Made by a program: the position numbers and the translations under genes. This document shows positions 26,001 to 35,621 of a stretch of DNA of 64,000 nt, piece after piece. The stretch covers positions 62,001 through 126,000 of the forward strand of contig JAIWWG010000085.1 of assembly GCA_025435555.1 (NCBI GenBank), written 5' to 3'. The stretch is from Chytriomyces cf. hyalinus JEL632. Lineage: Eukaryota; Chytridiomycota; Chytridiomycetes; Chytridiales; Chytriomycetaceae. The first letter of the stretch is position 1; each line of letters opens with the position of its first letter. The notes under the pieces are model-generated. The model had not been told where the DNA came from. It ran no database searches and worked only from the letters and a program-made list of their open reading frames with translations.

Positions 26001-26091
26001 GATTCACTTCCTTTTTCAGCGCGTCCATTTTTGACACTGCCCCTGGTTCGCTTCTTATGTCTGTGCTCAGCTCCCCTCTTTTTCGCGACAT
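23088..26091 (-). CDS. RRN3: RNA polymerase I transcription factor Rrn3 (TIF-IA)
   Basis: Three exons; introns lie at about 24870-24943 and about 23707-23768. The start is taken as the ATG at 26091 (MSRKRGELSTDIR). The N-terminal 150 residues are low-complexity Ser/Asn-rich. The HEAT-repeat core includes SHLVQNLVSAHAFLVQP, IHSVLSSVIRLIPTG and AVNVWYLKNLMRIVGYAP. After the first intron comes VEIQGALDELDEDDYN, then an acidic tract, QCKYIQFLYFHAASL, and the C-terminal signature LEAFFPFDPCHLLLSKR. Rrn3 bridges RNA polymerase I to core factor at rDNA promoters and is regulated by phosphorylation; the Ser/acidic tracts could serve that. Residue order and length fit the family. Confidence 0.92.
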
Positions 26092-26216
26092 CACTTTTAT
26101 AAATACTTTTTCAGGTAATAATTTAACGCCGATGAAAGAGAGAAGAGGTGTGGAATATGTTTTATTGAGGACCCCTTTTTTGTATGCCAGCACTAGCTAA
26201 TGACAACTGCCGAGTG

Positions 26217-27105
26217 CTAAATAAACGGATTGGCAATCTCCTCAGTCCCATCCATGGGAGCAATCAGAATCACACTGGTTCCGCGAGAGACAACCAAACC
26301 CAACTGACGCGTCGTAATTGTGCCAGGAGCCTGTCCATCCGATCCATCTACATTATTGACAGCAGGAAAGGGAGAGTTGAATTGTTGAGTTTGATGGATC
26401 TCGACAACCAGCCGAAGAAGACGAGCCACTCAACTGGAATATAACTGCTCCTCCGTCTCGTCCAGAACAAGATTCAAAAGAGGATCGAATCCTTTCAAAA
26501 TTCCCGTCACTGGACATGGAAACGTTATTTCTTTCCCACTATGAGCGAAAAGAAACAATGAATTACCTTCTCGCCCAGCGGCAAATTTCACCTGAATCCG
26601 CTTGTCCATGTATTTCGCCATATCGAGAATAGATTCCTGCGAGTATACGGCGGCGGTGAGAAATGGGAAGTAACTCTAAAGGTTGTGTAGAGGGCACACT
26701 GCAAGTCTAAACGTCCTAGTTTTCGAATGTGTTCGCACGCATAATTGCATTCGTTTCATCGTGGAGTCCATTAACAGTCCATGTCATCCCATATCAGGAC
26801 CATCGTGGGCACAGTTCATTCCAGCCCATTCTCCCGACATATTCGAAGCCAAATTGTGGCCCAGGATAATACGAAATGAATGCATGCAATATAATCACCT
26901 TTCTTGGTGTGCTTGGACCGCCAGGGAAATTCGGCGCATTCTTCCCACCTCGGCCGCCACCACCACCGCCTTTGTTGGCTCCGTATCCGCCGCCGCCACC
27001 GCCGCCACCTCCACCACTGCCTCCACCTCGGGCACCGCCGCGACCACCCTGTTTAGGCCCGCGTTGCTGCTGCTGCTGTTGCTGCTGGGCTGGTGGTTGC
27101 TGCAT
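26217..27105 (-). CDS. LSM7: U6 snRNA-associated Sm-like protein LSm7 with Gly-rich N-terminus
   Basis: Three or four exons. Exon 1 (27105-26899, 69 codons) encodes MQQPPAQ, a run of eight glutamines, an RGG segment and a long glycine tract, then PSTPRK. A large intron of about 260 bp leads to ESILDMAKYMDKRIQVKF (from 26636). After a short intron comes TGILKGFDPLLNLVLDE, the Sm1 motif. The final exon has RQLGLVVSRGTSVILIAP, the Sm2 motif, and ends IANPFI. LSm7 is part of the LSm1-7 (mRNA decay) and LSm2-8 (U6 snRNP) rings. A short RG-rich leader is normal in fungal LSm7; this one is unusually long. Confidence 0.9.
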
Positions 27106-27461
27106 TTCAGAATCTTTTTCCTTTTTACAATTTACGGACTTATTCAAGATAAACGCAGCTTGACGAGAAGGCCATGACTTTGACGTTTGGGGCAACCGCG
27201 CGAACAAGCGTTCACGTTCTGATTCGGCACCTGTGAGCCTCAGAAGCATTTCCGCACGTGTTCTTAATTCCGGACATGTGCTCGGGACGTGATTGGAAGA
27301 ACAAGATTCTGCGAAATAATCTTGCCCCGCTCAATGTTCACTGCACTTAATTACGTCAATATCCAGGACACCCGCTCCACAGCCCCGCGATACAAGGAGC
27401 CAGCACACACATATACTGCGAGTTTGAAAACCTTGCCTCGAGCAACACTCCGCCACCTGTC
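27106..27461. other. Intergenic region between LSM7 and LEA2-like gene A
   Basis: A 356 bp gap between divergent starts. The LSM7 reading frame stays open upstream to about 27249, which could be 5' UTR or an alternative N-terminus. I see no other gene. Confidence 0.4.
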
Positions 27462-29343
27462 ATGAGCTCATATACAAACGAGGAGCAACGGCTCACCGAG
27501 CCAACCGGCGACTCACGCATCGCAAGCCGGTCTTCTACTCCCGCGTTACAATCAGATGTCTCTGTACCGTCTGTTCACAGTTATTCTCAAGAAGGGGTGC
27601 AACCTTCACATTACCCCACACTGTCTCAGCAGTATCCGCAAGAGCAGTTCAACCCATACCAGCAGCACGGCCTTCCTCCACCCGGGTACGACAATCCTCA
27701 GATTCAGCACGCGTCCCAAGACCAATACTACGCCAATTTTCAGGCAATGTACGCGCCAGGTGGACCAGCCGTGGACGCCTATGCCAAGCATCAAATGATG
27801 TACAATCCCAACTCACAACCGCAACAACTGTACGCCCACCAGCACGCTCAAATGAATGGCATATACATATCAGATGCGTCTGGGAAAGATGGCAAGCTCT
27901 CAGACGCATCGTACAGCACATCGGTTCGAGCCTCCAACCACTTGTTCTCACCCCCAGCCACCAATCAACACACCAATCTACCAGCGTCAAATTTTGCTCA
28001 CAAACAACAAGAAGTCACCGCTGATTTGCGGGATGAATGCCAGCCTCATGCCAAAACCCCGAAAAAATTCGAACGGTTTATTTATTGCTGCTCATGCTGC
28101 CCCAAAACTCGCAGGGGGAGACTTGTCTGCGGCATCATCCTTTCGCTAGTGCTTATCGCATTCGCCGTCATAATTTATTTCTTCTTTCCAAGGTAAATGC
28201 TTGGCAGACTCAACAAACTTGGGAGTTTTGTTTTTTCTGACCCCCCTTTCAAAAAAAAAAAAAAAGATTCCCAGAAATCAAAGTGAATTACGTCAACCTT
28301 ACTTCTCTGGCAGACACCGCAACGCCATACAGTGTAATGAACGCTGAAAAAAAGATATCTGCATGACTGAAGCTGACTTTTGCAACCACTTTTTTTTGGT
28401 CAACCAGTTCACTTACAAAAACCCCAACGACCCAAACCTAAACGAAATCGTTTTGAAAATGAACCTCACAATGAGCGTCGGAACCATGAATCCCAACATC
28501 TACGGACTGGACGTTGACGCAATCAACTTGATTGTATGAGGCATTCCATTTACAGAGAAATGTCCATGTGTGTATTTTCTGACACGTTGTTTTTTTTGCA
28601 GGCAAACGTGGTTGTGAATACGACATATGTGTACAACCCGCTCTTTACCAACCCACTCACTACATTCGGCGCGCTGGTTCAGCTGGCAGGATCGCCTCGC
28701 ACTGCAGGGAGTGCAGATGCCAATTACAGGCCTTCAAATAACTCTCAAATCGGAAGCGCAACGCATGGAAAGATTTTTTTCCCATCCAAGACGTGGGTCA
28801 ATTATACAATGATTTTCGAGTTTGTGTATACGCCGGATCCCGTTGTTGGCTTGCTCAAGGTACCCACCTAAAGAACTTTGATTTTCATCTGGAAAAAAAA
28901 ACTTGTTTAACTAAACACACGCACACTGTCGTGTTTAAAAAAAATTTCCTTGTATGCATCAAAAATGCAGGATCCCACTATTCTGGAGCTTGCTGATGTC
29001 TGCGGTATCACGTCTCGGTACAAGACCGAAGGCGCCAACAGAACCCTGCGAATCCACTACGTAGCAACAAGCACGATCGAAATCCTGAAACCAATCGGTT
29101 ATGCACCACAGATTGCGAATGATTTAATGATTCGGTGTCCATTCAGTAAAAGCCAGGTGGACGAAGTTGTGGAGGAGGTACAAAGCGGAGTGAGTGTATT
29201 TGATGCGATAAGCCATGTGTTTGGAGGTAGTACCCACACGTAGTTTTTTGTTCCCATAATCTCTTTTGGAGTTTTTTTGCTAACAAATTCGAGAATTTGC
29301 AGAATCGAAAAACTCAACAGCAGCAGCATCCAGCACCGCATGA
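27462..29343 (+). CDS. LEA2-like single-pass membrane protein, paralogue A
   Basis: Five exons. Exon 1 (27462 to about 28192) encodes a disordered Gln/Pro/Tyr-rich tail, then YCCSCCPKTRRGRLVCG and one membrane helix ending FFPR. An intron after PR (phase 2) leads to FPEIKVNYVNLTSLAD, then FTYKNPNDPNLNEI and MNPNIYGLDVDAINLI. The next exon starts ANVVVNTTYVYNPL and includes SKTWVNYTMIFEFVYTPDP. After LLK an intron leads to DPTILELADVCGITSRY and ILKPIGYAPQIANDL. A last small exon (about 29302-29343) gives ESKNSTAAASSTA. The architecture equals plant NDR1/HIN1-like proteins: cytosolic tail, Cys cluster likely palmitoylated, helix, and external LEA2-like domain with sequons. Function unknown. If the last splice is not used, translation stops at 29243. 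Confidence 0.78.
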
Positions 29344-29629
29344 GTTGCCATCAGGGCCCTCATGCTTCAAGAAATGTCAGACAAGCCATATTTTTATTTG
29401 GATGGATATTTATTCAGTGGGGGGTTTTTGAGTGGTTTTCAAAATGAAGAGATGACCACTCTACTATTTTACTTTCTGTTTGTTTTACTACTTTTTATTG
29501 TAAAGTGCCCTAATTATTGCTGATTATTACTGCTATTTTTGCTGCTATTATTTACCAGAGGAAGCCAGTTCTGAATTGTTTTGAAGGGCCAAAAAAAAAC
29601 GATGGAATGAAATTTTGGCCGGCTCCCAA

Positions 29630-31498
29630 ATGAAACTTTCGCAAACAGACACGAAACAAAAAGAGTCCAAATCCAAACAGACAGTCCCCAGAAATAATCT
29701 GCTAACTCAAATCATGCAAGGACCTTCAGCCCCATCTCAATCAGGACACTTCAACCCCTTCGAGATTCGGCCAGCCGAGCAGGAGAACATGCATCGCCAC
29801 CAGCAGAACCAACAACAACAACAACAACAATACTATGAACAGCAACAGTACCAATACTCTCAGCAACAGTACCCTCAACAAGCGTACGATCAACACCAGC
29901 AACAACAATACGCGCAACAGTACTACCAGCAACAGCAACAGGATCAGCTTTACCAACAGCAGCAGCAACAACAGCAACAGCAACAGTACGACAAGCAAGT
30001 ACTTCATCAGCAACTTTACGACCCACAACACTCACAAAGGCAACCGGCACCTGTTGAACATTTCCAAGATATGGATCTTAGGGATGAAGTTCCTTCAAGG
30101 TTAAATGCAAGTAGCGTGACACCGCTCCATCATGGATCCAAAACAACGTCACTTCATCGTCGTTTCAGCAGCACGGTGGCTGTTTCTAGTTCATCTCCTT
30201 GGAGCAAGGTTGAGCGGTACTTGTGCTGCTGCTGCCCGAAAAACAAGACCCACCGCATCATTTGCATTGTCGTGACGGTGCTGATTTTGATTGCACTAGG
30301 TGTGGTAGCTTACATTTATATTCCGCGCTACCCACAAATCACCGTCAACACGATCGATCTGTCTTCGATTGGCAAATCCAACTCTCCTTACTCCTTCACA
30401 GTGAAAAAGGAAGGTGACCTGAACACGCTCAACTTTCAAATGAACTTGACAATGAACTTGATGGCATACAACCCAAACGCATACGACTTTAACGTGGACC
30501 AAATCTCGCTGGTGGCTCGGATGATGGTCAACACGAGTGTGGTGAATGACCCGTTGCAGACTTCACCGTTGACCAGTTTTGCAAGCCTCGCGCAAATGAT
30601 CAAGCCACCTTCAAACACGGACGGGTACATGGGCCTGACGAACGCAGTTGTAGGAACGTCTTCGCACGGTTCCATTGTCTTTCCAGCAAAGACGACCATC
30701 AACTTTACAATGGTGTTTCTTCTATCGTACTCGCCTGATCAAAAGCTGGGTCTTTTGAACGATCCTACCATCAAAGAAATTGCAAGTGCATGTGGTATTA
30801 CAGACAGACGGTCAAGGTCGCGGCCAATGCGCATTCATTACGATGCAGACAGCATGATTGGGGCTTTGAAACCGCTTGGATTTGTCCCACAGATTTCCAA
30901 CGACTTGCGCATCAACTGCCCGTTTTCGCAAAGTCAAATTAGCGCTGTGGTTACAAAAGTTCAGCAAGGGAGTTCCATCATGGATGCGCTGTCGCAAGTG
31001 TTTGAAGGAGGCGCTGCAGGCCCACCCCCTGAATTGAACCCAACACCTCCTCCTCAAGATACCTCGTCTGAGTCCACACCAGCGCGGAGCTCGGCAAGTG
31101 AAGCCACTGACGGACGGTCTGTCGCAAGCACAACGGCAGGCAGACAAAATGGTGACAACTTTGACATTCCAGCTGCCACTACAACTGGAAATCGGGTAGC
31201 TCCATCCACTGGAAACGGGTTCACGATTGAGACCATCGTTCTGGATCCAGAACAAGGTGTCTCTTCCATGGAGACAGCCACCAGCACAGAGACTGTAAGA
31301 CCAATTTCAACGGGCGTTGCAGTTCTGACTTCGGCGGCAACTGGTAGTCCAATTGGCGGCGATACCAGACCAGACCAGACAGGCGCAGGCGGGTCTCCAG
31401 TGACTTCAGAGTCAGGACAATTGTCGCGTCAAAATGGTGGATCGATTTTAAATCCGGGAAATATTAGTTCTCTGGTGAACGTTAAATTCAGACGGTAG
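29630..31498 (+). CDS. LEA2-like single-pass membrane protein, paralogue B (intronless, polyQ)
   Basis: A single open frame of 622 codons from the ATG at 29630. The first 150 residues are dominated by polyglutamine (about 29800-30010) with interspersed Tyr, Pro and His. Next come YLCCCCPKNKTHRIICI, the membrane helix and the join IPRYPQITVNTIDL, where all other paralogues have an intron. The LEA2-like domain shows LMAYNPNAYDFNVDQ, MMVNTSVVNDPL, KTTINFTMVFLLSYSP, DPTIKEIASACGITD and LKPLGFVPQISNDL. A Ser/Thr/Pro/Gly-rich tail of about 160 residues follows the domain, unlike the short tails of A, D, E and F. Lack of introns suggests a retroposed copy or wholesale intron loss. An AATAAA signal lies at about 31553. 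Function unknown. Confidence 0.85.
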   Translation: MKLSQTDTKQKESKSKQTVPRNNLLTQIMQGPSAPSQSGHFNPFEIRPAEQENMHRHQQNQQQQQQQYYEQQQYQYSQQQYPQQAYDQHQQQQYAQQYYQQQQQDQLYQQQQQQQQQQQYDKQVLHQQLYDPQHSQRQPAPVEHFQDMDLRDEVPSRLNASSVTPLHHGSKTTSLHRRFSSTVAVSSSSPWSKVERYLCCCCPKNKTHRIICIVVTVLILIALGVVAYIYIPRYPQITVNTIDLSSIGKSNSPYSFTVKKEGDLNTLNFQMNLTMNLMAYNPNAYDFNVDQISLVARMMVNTSVVNDPLQTSPLTSFASLAQMIKPPSNTDGYMGLTNAVVGTSSHGSIVFPAKTTINFTMVFLLSYSPDQKLGLLNDPTIKEIASACGITDRRSRSRPMRIHYDADSMIGALKPLGFVPQISNDLRINCPFSQSQISAVVTKVQQGSSIMDALSQVFEGGAAGPPPELNPTPPPQDTSSESTPARSSASEATDGRSVASTTAGRQNGDNFDIPAATTTGNRVAPSTGNGFTIETIVLDPEQGVSSMETATSTETVRPISTGVAVLTSAATGSPIGGDTRPDQTGAGGSPVTSESGQLSRQNGGSILNPGNISSLVNVKFRR

Positions 31499-31835
31499 AC
31501 ACAACAGTCAAGGTACACGGATAGCTAGCAATTGAGGGTGTGACATATAAGCAATAAAAATACAAACAATGGGAACAATGGGGTGCGCACTTTTTTCATG
31601 AGGAAGAATGATATGGTCATCAATGCGCGCCATCGCTGGTGTCTGTCTCCATTTCTAATTGGGGGGTCAATTTTCCGGCTGTTTGAGTTTTTGGTGGGAC
31701 AAGGGCGAAAAGTGAAGGATTTGCATGTGACATGGCGATCAATGGAAATGTCGTGGTGCGCATCGGATGTGTGAGGGTGGTGGAGTGGATGGGTTTATTG
31801 GTGGGGTTGTTGGTTGTATTTTGCAGTTTCTCTAT

Positions 31836-31930
31836 TTATTTTCTTTTTATTTTCTTTTTATTTTCTTTTTATTTTCTTTTTATTTATTTTCTTCTTCTTC
31901 CTTCTTTATTCTTCTTCTCTGTTCCTCTCT
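31836..31930. repeat. Pyrimidine-rich tandem repeat (TTTTTATTTTC unit)
   Basis: Near-perfect copies of an 11-base TTTTTATTTTC-like unit run from about 31836 to 31890 and pass into a CTTCTT-rich stretch. The open frames here are artefacts of base composition. Confidence 0.75.
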
Positions 31931-32176
31931 GTTCTCCTCTGTTCTCGATCAGCTTCTTGTTCCCATGTCCGCAGTCGTCGTCGTCCTTCTTGTTCACTCT
32001 TCCGTCATTTGGGCTTTTTGGGGGGTGATTAAAAATCGTTTATAATTATTAAATATTTATGCGTTGGTAAAATGTTAAAATGGTAAAATGGTAAAATTGA
32101 AACGGAATTATTTCCGTGTGGCACAATCAACACCCACAAACCCAAAAGCAGTCTGTCTCTGTCTACCTTCAGCAAA

Positions 32177-32206
32177 TACCCCACCCATCCATCCATCCAT
32201 CCATCC
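32177..32206. repeat. TCCA microsatellite
   Basis: The tetranucleotide TCCA repeats about six times, ending roughly 30 bp upstream of the start of LEA2-like gene C. It probably lies in the promoter or 5' UTR. Confidence 0.8.
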
Positions 32207-32237
32207 GCTGCAACTACCACAAACTACTCGCACATAA

Positions 32238-34264
32238 ATGTCTTCAAGAACTGGACGCAGTGTCCGCACCCCTGCTGCTTCTAGAGGCAATCCAGACGAT
32301 GAGTACAGCAGCAGCACTCAGAGTAGCACCACCAGACCTCCGCCCAGGCCAAGGCAAAGCGATGAAGATGCAGATCGTTCCACGTCTCAGAAAGAGTGAG
32401 TGACTGTCACCCCCTGGGCCAATGCTCTCCGTCCCCCTCCCTCGCACCTGCAACGCCGCTGGAAACAAACGATATCCGATTTACTCGAATTGCGACTCCT
32501 CTCTGTCTATACATGCATACATGCATGCACTCTGACCAGCAATCCATTTCGCTTGCATGCTTGTATTGTCTCCTGGACTGTCGTTGCTTTGAAACAGCAT
32601 TGATTATTAATATTTTTATCAAAAATAATTAGAAGGAGCAGAAGATACGACGATGAAAACTCTTCACAGCGGAAACCTAGCGACAGGGATTATTCGCGAA
32701 GGGACAGAGAACCTTCTCAAAAGGGAAGAAGAGCAGATGAGCCTGCCTTGTACTCTTCATCAACTCAAAACAGAGACGACGAATACGAAATGACCCAGCA
32801 CTCTAATCAAAGAGGCTACGATGATTATCAGGATCAAAGAGACTACCAAGGTGGCTATGACGCTCGTGATGCCGGTGGAAATGGAGGCCAGCAATATCCA
32901 CAGTATTTGCCGTCTCCCTTCGATGATACCAAGAACGGACAGTATAGAAGAGATGTTAAAATGGACTCTTCGGGAAACAACCGGAGTGACGCTGAACATG
33001 GGAGCTTTAATGGGTACCAAGATTTCCCATTACCTCAAAAAGAAACTCCAGTTTGGGAAAAGTACCTATGCTGCTGTTGCCCAAAGAGCAAAAAAGGCCG
33101 AATCATTTGCGCATCCGTTGTTGCCGTCTTCGTGATTGCTCTGGGTGTTCTTGCATACTTTTTCGCTCCAAGGTGAGGCTGTCGGTTTTTTTTTCAACAA
33201 AAAAACAAAATGTCGCAACTTACTTATATATACGCGTTTCCAGATTCCCAGAAATCAAAGTGATTAATATCAATCTGCAGAACTTTGACTCGGGAGCGTT
33301 CACGTTTAGTACCCCCAACAACAATGGCAACTTGCATGAAATGAGAATCGGCCTCAATCTCACCATGGATGTGAGCACATACAACCCCAATATGTATGGC
33401 CTCAACGTGGAAAGAATCGACCTGACGGTATGTCGTTCAGAATTGAAGTTTTGTCTATTTACTCACCAAATTTCTCCCTTCGAAAAGGCTTTAATGATGG
33501 TCAACTTAACATACGTATACGACCCCCGCAAAACCAGTGCCCTTGCATCAGCTTTCCCAATGCTTGCTTCAACGGTCGCAAAAACCGGCAGCCCTCCAAT
33601 GGCAAGCCAGAAACAACCAGGCTACTACCCCTCAAACAGTTCCCAAATCGGAACATCCCTTGTCAGCGGCATCTTTTTCCCATCCAAGACGTGGATCAAC
33701 TACACAATGATCTTTGCGCTTGATTACACTCCGGATCCATACGTTGGTGTTTTGAAGGACCCAACCGTGATGGAGATTGCAGACGCGTGTGGGATTACAT
33801 CACGCTACTCACCCCCTGGACGGCCCATGAAAATCCACTACGACGCGCGTACGACAATCCCAGTCCTCAAACCGATCGGATACGCTCCTTCCGTGACAAA
33901 CGATATTTCCATCGCATGCCCAATCCAGCAAGCGCAGATTGAACAAATCATCAACGCCGTTCAGTCTGGTCAAGATCCAGTCACGGCGTTGAAGAATGCT
34001 TTGAGTTCGCCAATCGATTCGGCTGCAAATACAGGTGCAGCATCCACTGGAGCGGCTCCTGTCAGTGCTCCTGTGACTACGGCTGCTGCTGCTGCTCCCG
34101 TGGTGCCAAGTACGAATGCTGGTGGTGCTGCGTCACAGCCTGTTACCACGGATGCGGCGGCGGCTCCACCTGTTGCTGTGACTACTGATGCAGGGGCGGT
34201 TACCGCAGATCCAGTAGAAGCAGCTCCATCTGATGTTCCTGGCGAGCCAGCACCAGAAGGTTAA
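32238..34264 (+). CDS. LEA2-like single-pass membrane protein, paralogue C
   Basis: Four exons: 32238-32395, 32633-33172, 33244-33427 and 33488-34264. The first intron (237 bp) splits the disordered N-terminal tail, which is rich in Arg, Ser, Asp and Tyr. Exon 2 ends with YLCCCCPKSKKGRIICA and a membrane helix to FAPR. The conserved phase-2 intron follows, then FPEIKVININLQNFDSGAF and STYNPNMYGLNVERIDLT. The last exon has MMVNLTYVYDPRKTSA, SKTWINYTMIFALDYTPDP, CGITSRYSPPGRPMKIHY and LKPIGYAPSVTNDI, and ends in an Ala/Thr/Val/Pro-rich tail of about 80 residues. It is closest in sequence to paralogue E, 23 kb away on the other strand. The role may be at the cell surface or in organelle contact, but this is only inference. 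Confidence 0.84.
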
Positions 34265-34407
34265 ATTTTTGCTTTTATCAAGTTTTAATGGGGATACTTG
34301 GGGGAATGATGCGCGTATATAGTTTTTGTTTTGTCTTTTTTTGGCTTTGCAACAGTAATGTTTTGTTTGAAGAGAGATTTGTCTAGAATTAAGAATGTTT
34401 TCCCCCT

Positions 34408-35439
34408 TCATTGCGTCGGCGCACCAAGCAGCGCCGCCACCGGCACCGCAAGCGTCTGAAAATTCGCAGTACATCCTTGCAACTTTTCACTCCACAGCGG
34501 TGGAAGCTGGAAATACCGTCCATTCACTGTAAAAACCTCCTCCAATTTCGAAACCTTGCGTACAGTTCGACACAATTCTCCAATCCCAACTCCCGAAACA
34601 GCGTCCACATATCCAAGTGACGACGACGCTTGACTTGCTTCTGGGTTCGTGACGGCACTTGCAAGAGCCATGGCGCTGTTGATGATGAGGTTTGCGATTT
34701 GGGAGATGGATGTACAGGGTGTGCAGAAGGACATGTAGAGTGGAAAGACGCCGTAATAGATGGTTTGCCCTTTCGCGTATGTGACCGAGTCTGTAAATAA
34801 GAGGGATTCTTTGTGTTAGTCTTCCGCCCCGTCAAAAACAAGAATACTTTACTTCTATAGTAACAAAAATCGGTGCAACTTTCAAGATTATTCCACAAAA
34901 GTCCAGCCACACGGACGTAGACTGGATAATACGTGTTTTGGTTGGGTTGGATGATCCCCTTCTTTGCGAGGTTGATGAGAAACGGTTGAATGTCGAGCGC
35001 GTCATCTAGAACGGCTCCATTGTCCATTTCATAGAAATACGAGGTGTTGAAGGTTGCATCCTGCACTTGATACTCGGGCACTGTTTGCAATAAAAAAAGA
35101 AAAAGATTCAGAAAACGGACAACACGCGCGTTTTTTTGGTCCTGAAACTACTCAACTGAGCAAGTAAGATGACCCCACAATCTCACTATAGAATAAATCC
35201 ATAGGCGGCTGAACCAGGCCAACAATATGTCCTGCAGTTTTATGACCCCAGTAGATGGGCTGGATGGTTGGATTTTGCAGTACGTGTCCACCGGAATAGA
35301 CGACACCCGTTGCCGGTGGTGCTGCTGCTGCGTTTGTAAGATCCACACCAATTGTGACATTGCTCGCGTTTTGCGCAGTTACGCTTGTAAACAGGGATGC
35401 GTGGATGAGAATGGCAGCGAAAGTCAGGCAACCCTTCAT
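34408..35439 (-). CDS. Secreted protein, EXORDIUM-like (tentative)
   Basis: Three exons: 35439 to about 35156, about 35080 to about 34856, and about 34791 to 34408. The N-terminus MKGCLTFAAILIHASLFTS followed by VTAQ is a clear signal peptide. The mature start has ATGVVYSGGHVLQNPTIQ followed by PIYWG, resembling the GG.VL..P.V..I.WG pattern of EXORDIUM/phosphate-induced-1 and related fungal secreted proteins. Later parts include FYEMDNGAVLDDALDI, YAKGQTIYYGVFPLYMSFC and a Ser/Ala-rich C-terminus. Several cysteines could pair outside the cell. It interrupts the LEA2-like cluster on the opposite strand and is divergent from paralogue D. Family assignment is weak; secretion is well supported. 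Confidence 0.62.
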
Positions 35440-35621
35440 TTTCCTTCTTTTTGGGCGTAAATCCTGAAAGTGCGGCGGCTTTTATGGAAGCAAAATAATA
35501 ACTGCCAATTTAAAGTAAAAATAAAAAGCGCGCTCATTCATTTCACGACCACAAACAAATCTATTTTTGGGTTTTGACGTTTGAAGGAAAGGCAGTTTCA
35601 CAAAAATAACGTGAACTTGGT
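35440..35621. promoter_or_regulatory. Probable bidirectional promoter, secreted protein / LEA2-like D
   Basis: A 182 bp gap between divergent start codons, A/T-rich with A-runs around 35491-35525. The role is inferred from arrangement only. Confidence 0.35.

Larger units (their letters stand above)
31499..32237. other. Long intergenic region with low-complexity DNA
   Basis: This 739 bp stretch between paralogues B and C holds no convincing gene. It contains the B 3' UTR, a pyrimidine-rich tract, an A/T-rich patch (32030-32060), short GGTAAAAT repeats (about 32066-32098) and a TCCA microsatellite just before gene C. Confidence 0.5.

Noticed and set aside
26092-26193. An upstream extension of RRN3 to 26193
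   Set aside because: It would need a non-ATG start (GTG); the ATG at 26091 gives a normal N-terminus.
29800-30000. Repeated CAACAG units considered as a CRISPR-like or satellite array
   Set aside because: They have no spacers and encode an in-frame polyQ tract.
29741-30050. Minus-strand Leu/Val-rich frames that look like a membrane protein
   Set aside because: They are the complement of the CAA/CAG polyQ tract of LEA2-like gene B.
31767-32045. Three overlapping open frames rich in Phe, Leu and Ser
   Set aside because: They result from the pyrimidine-rich tandem repeat and lack any conserved feature.
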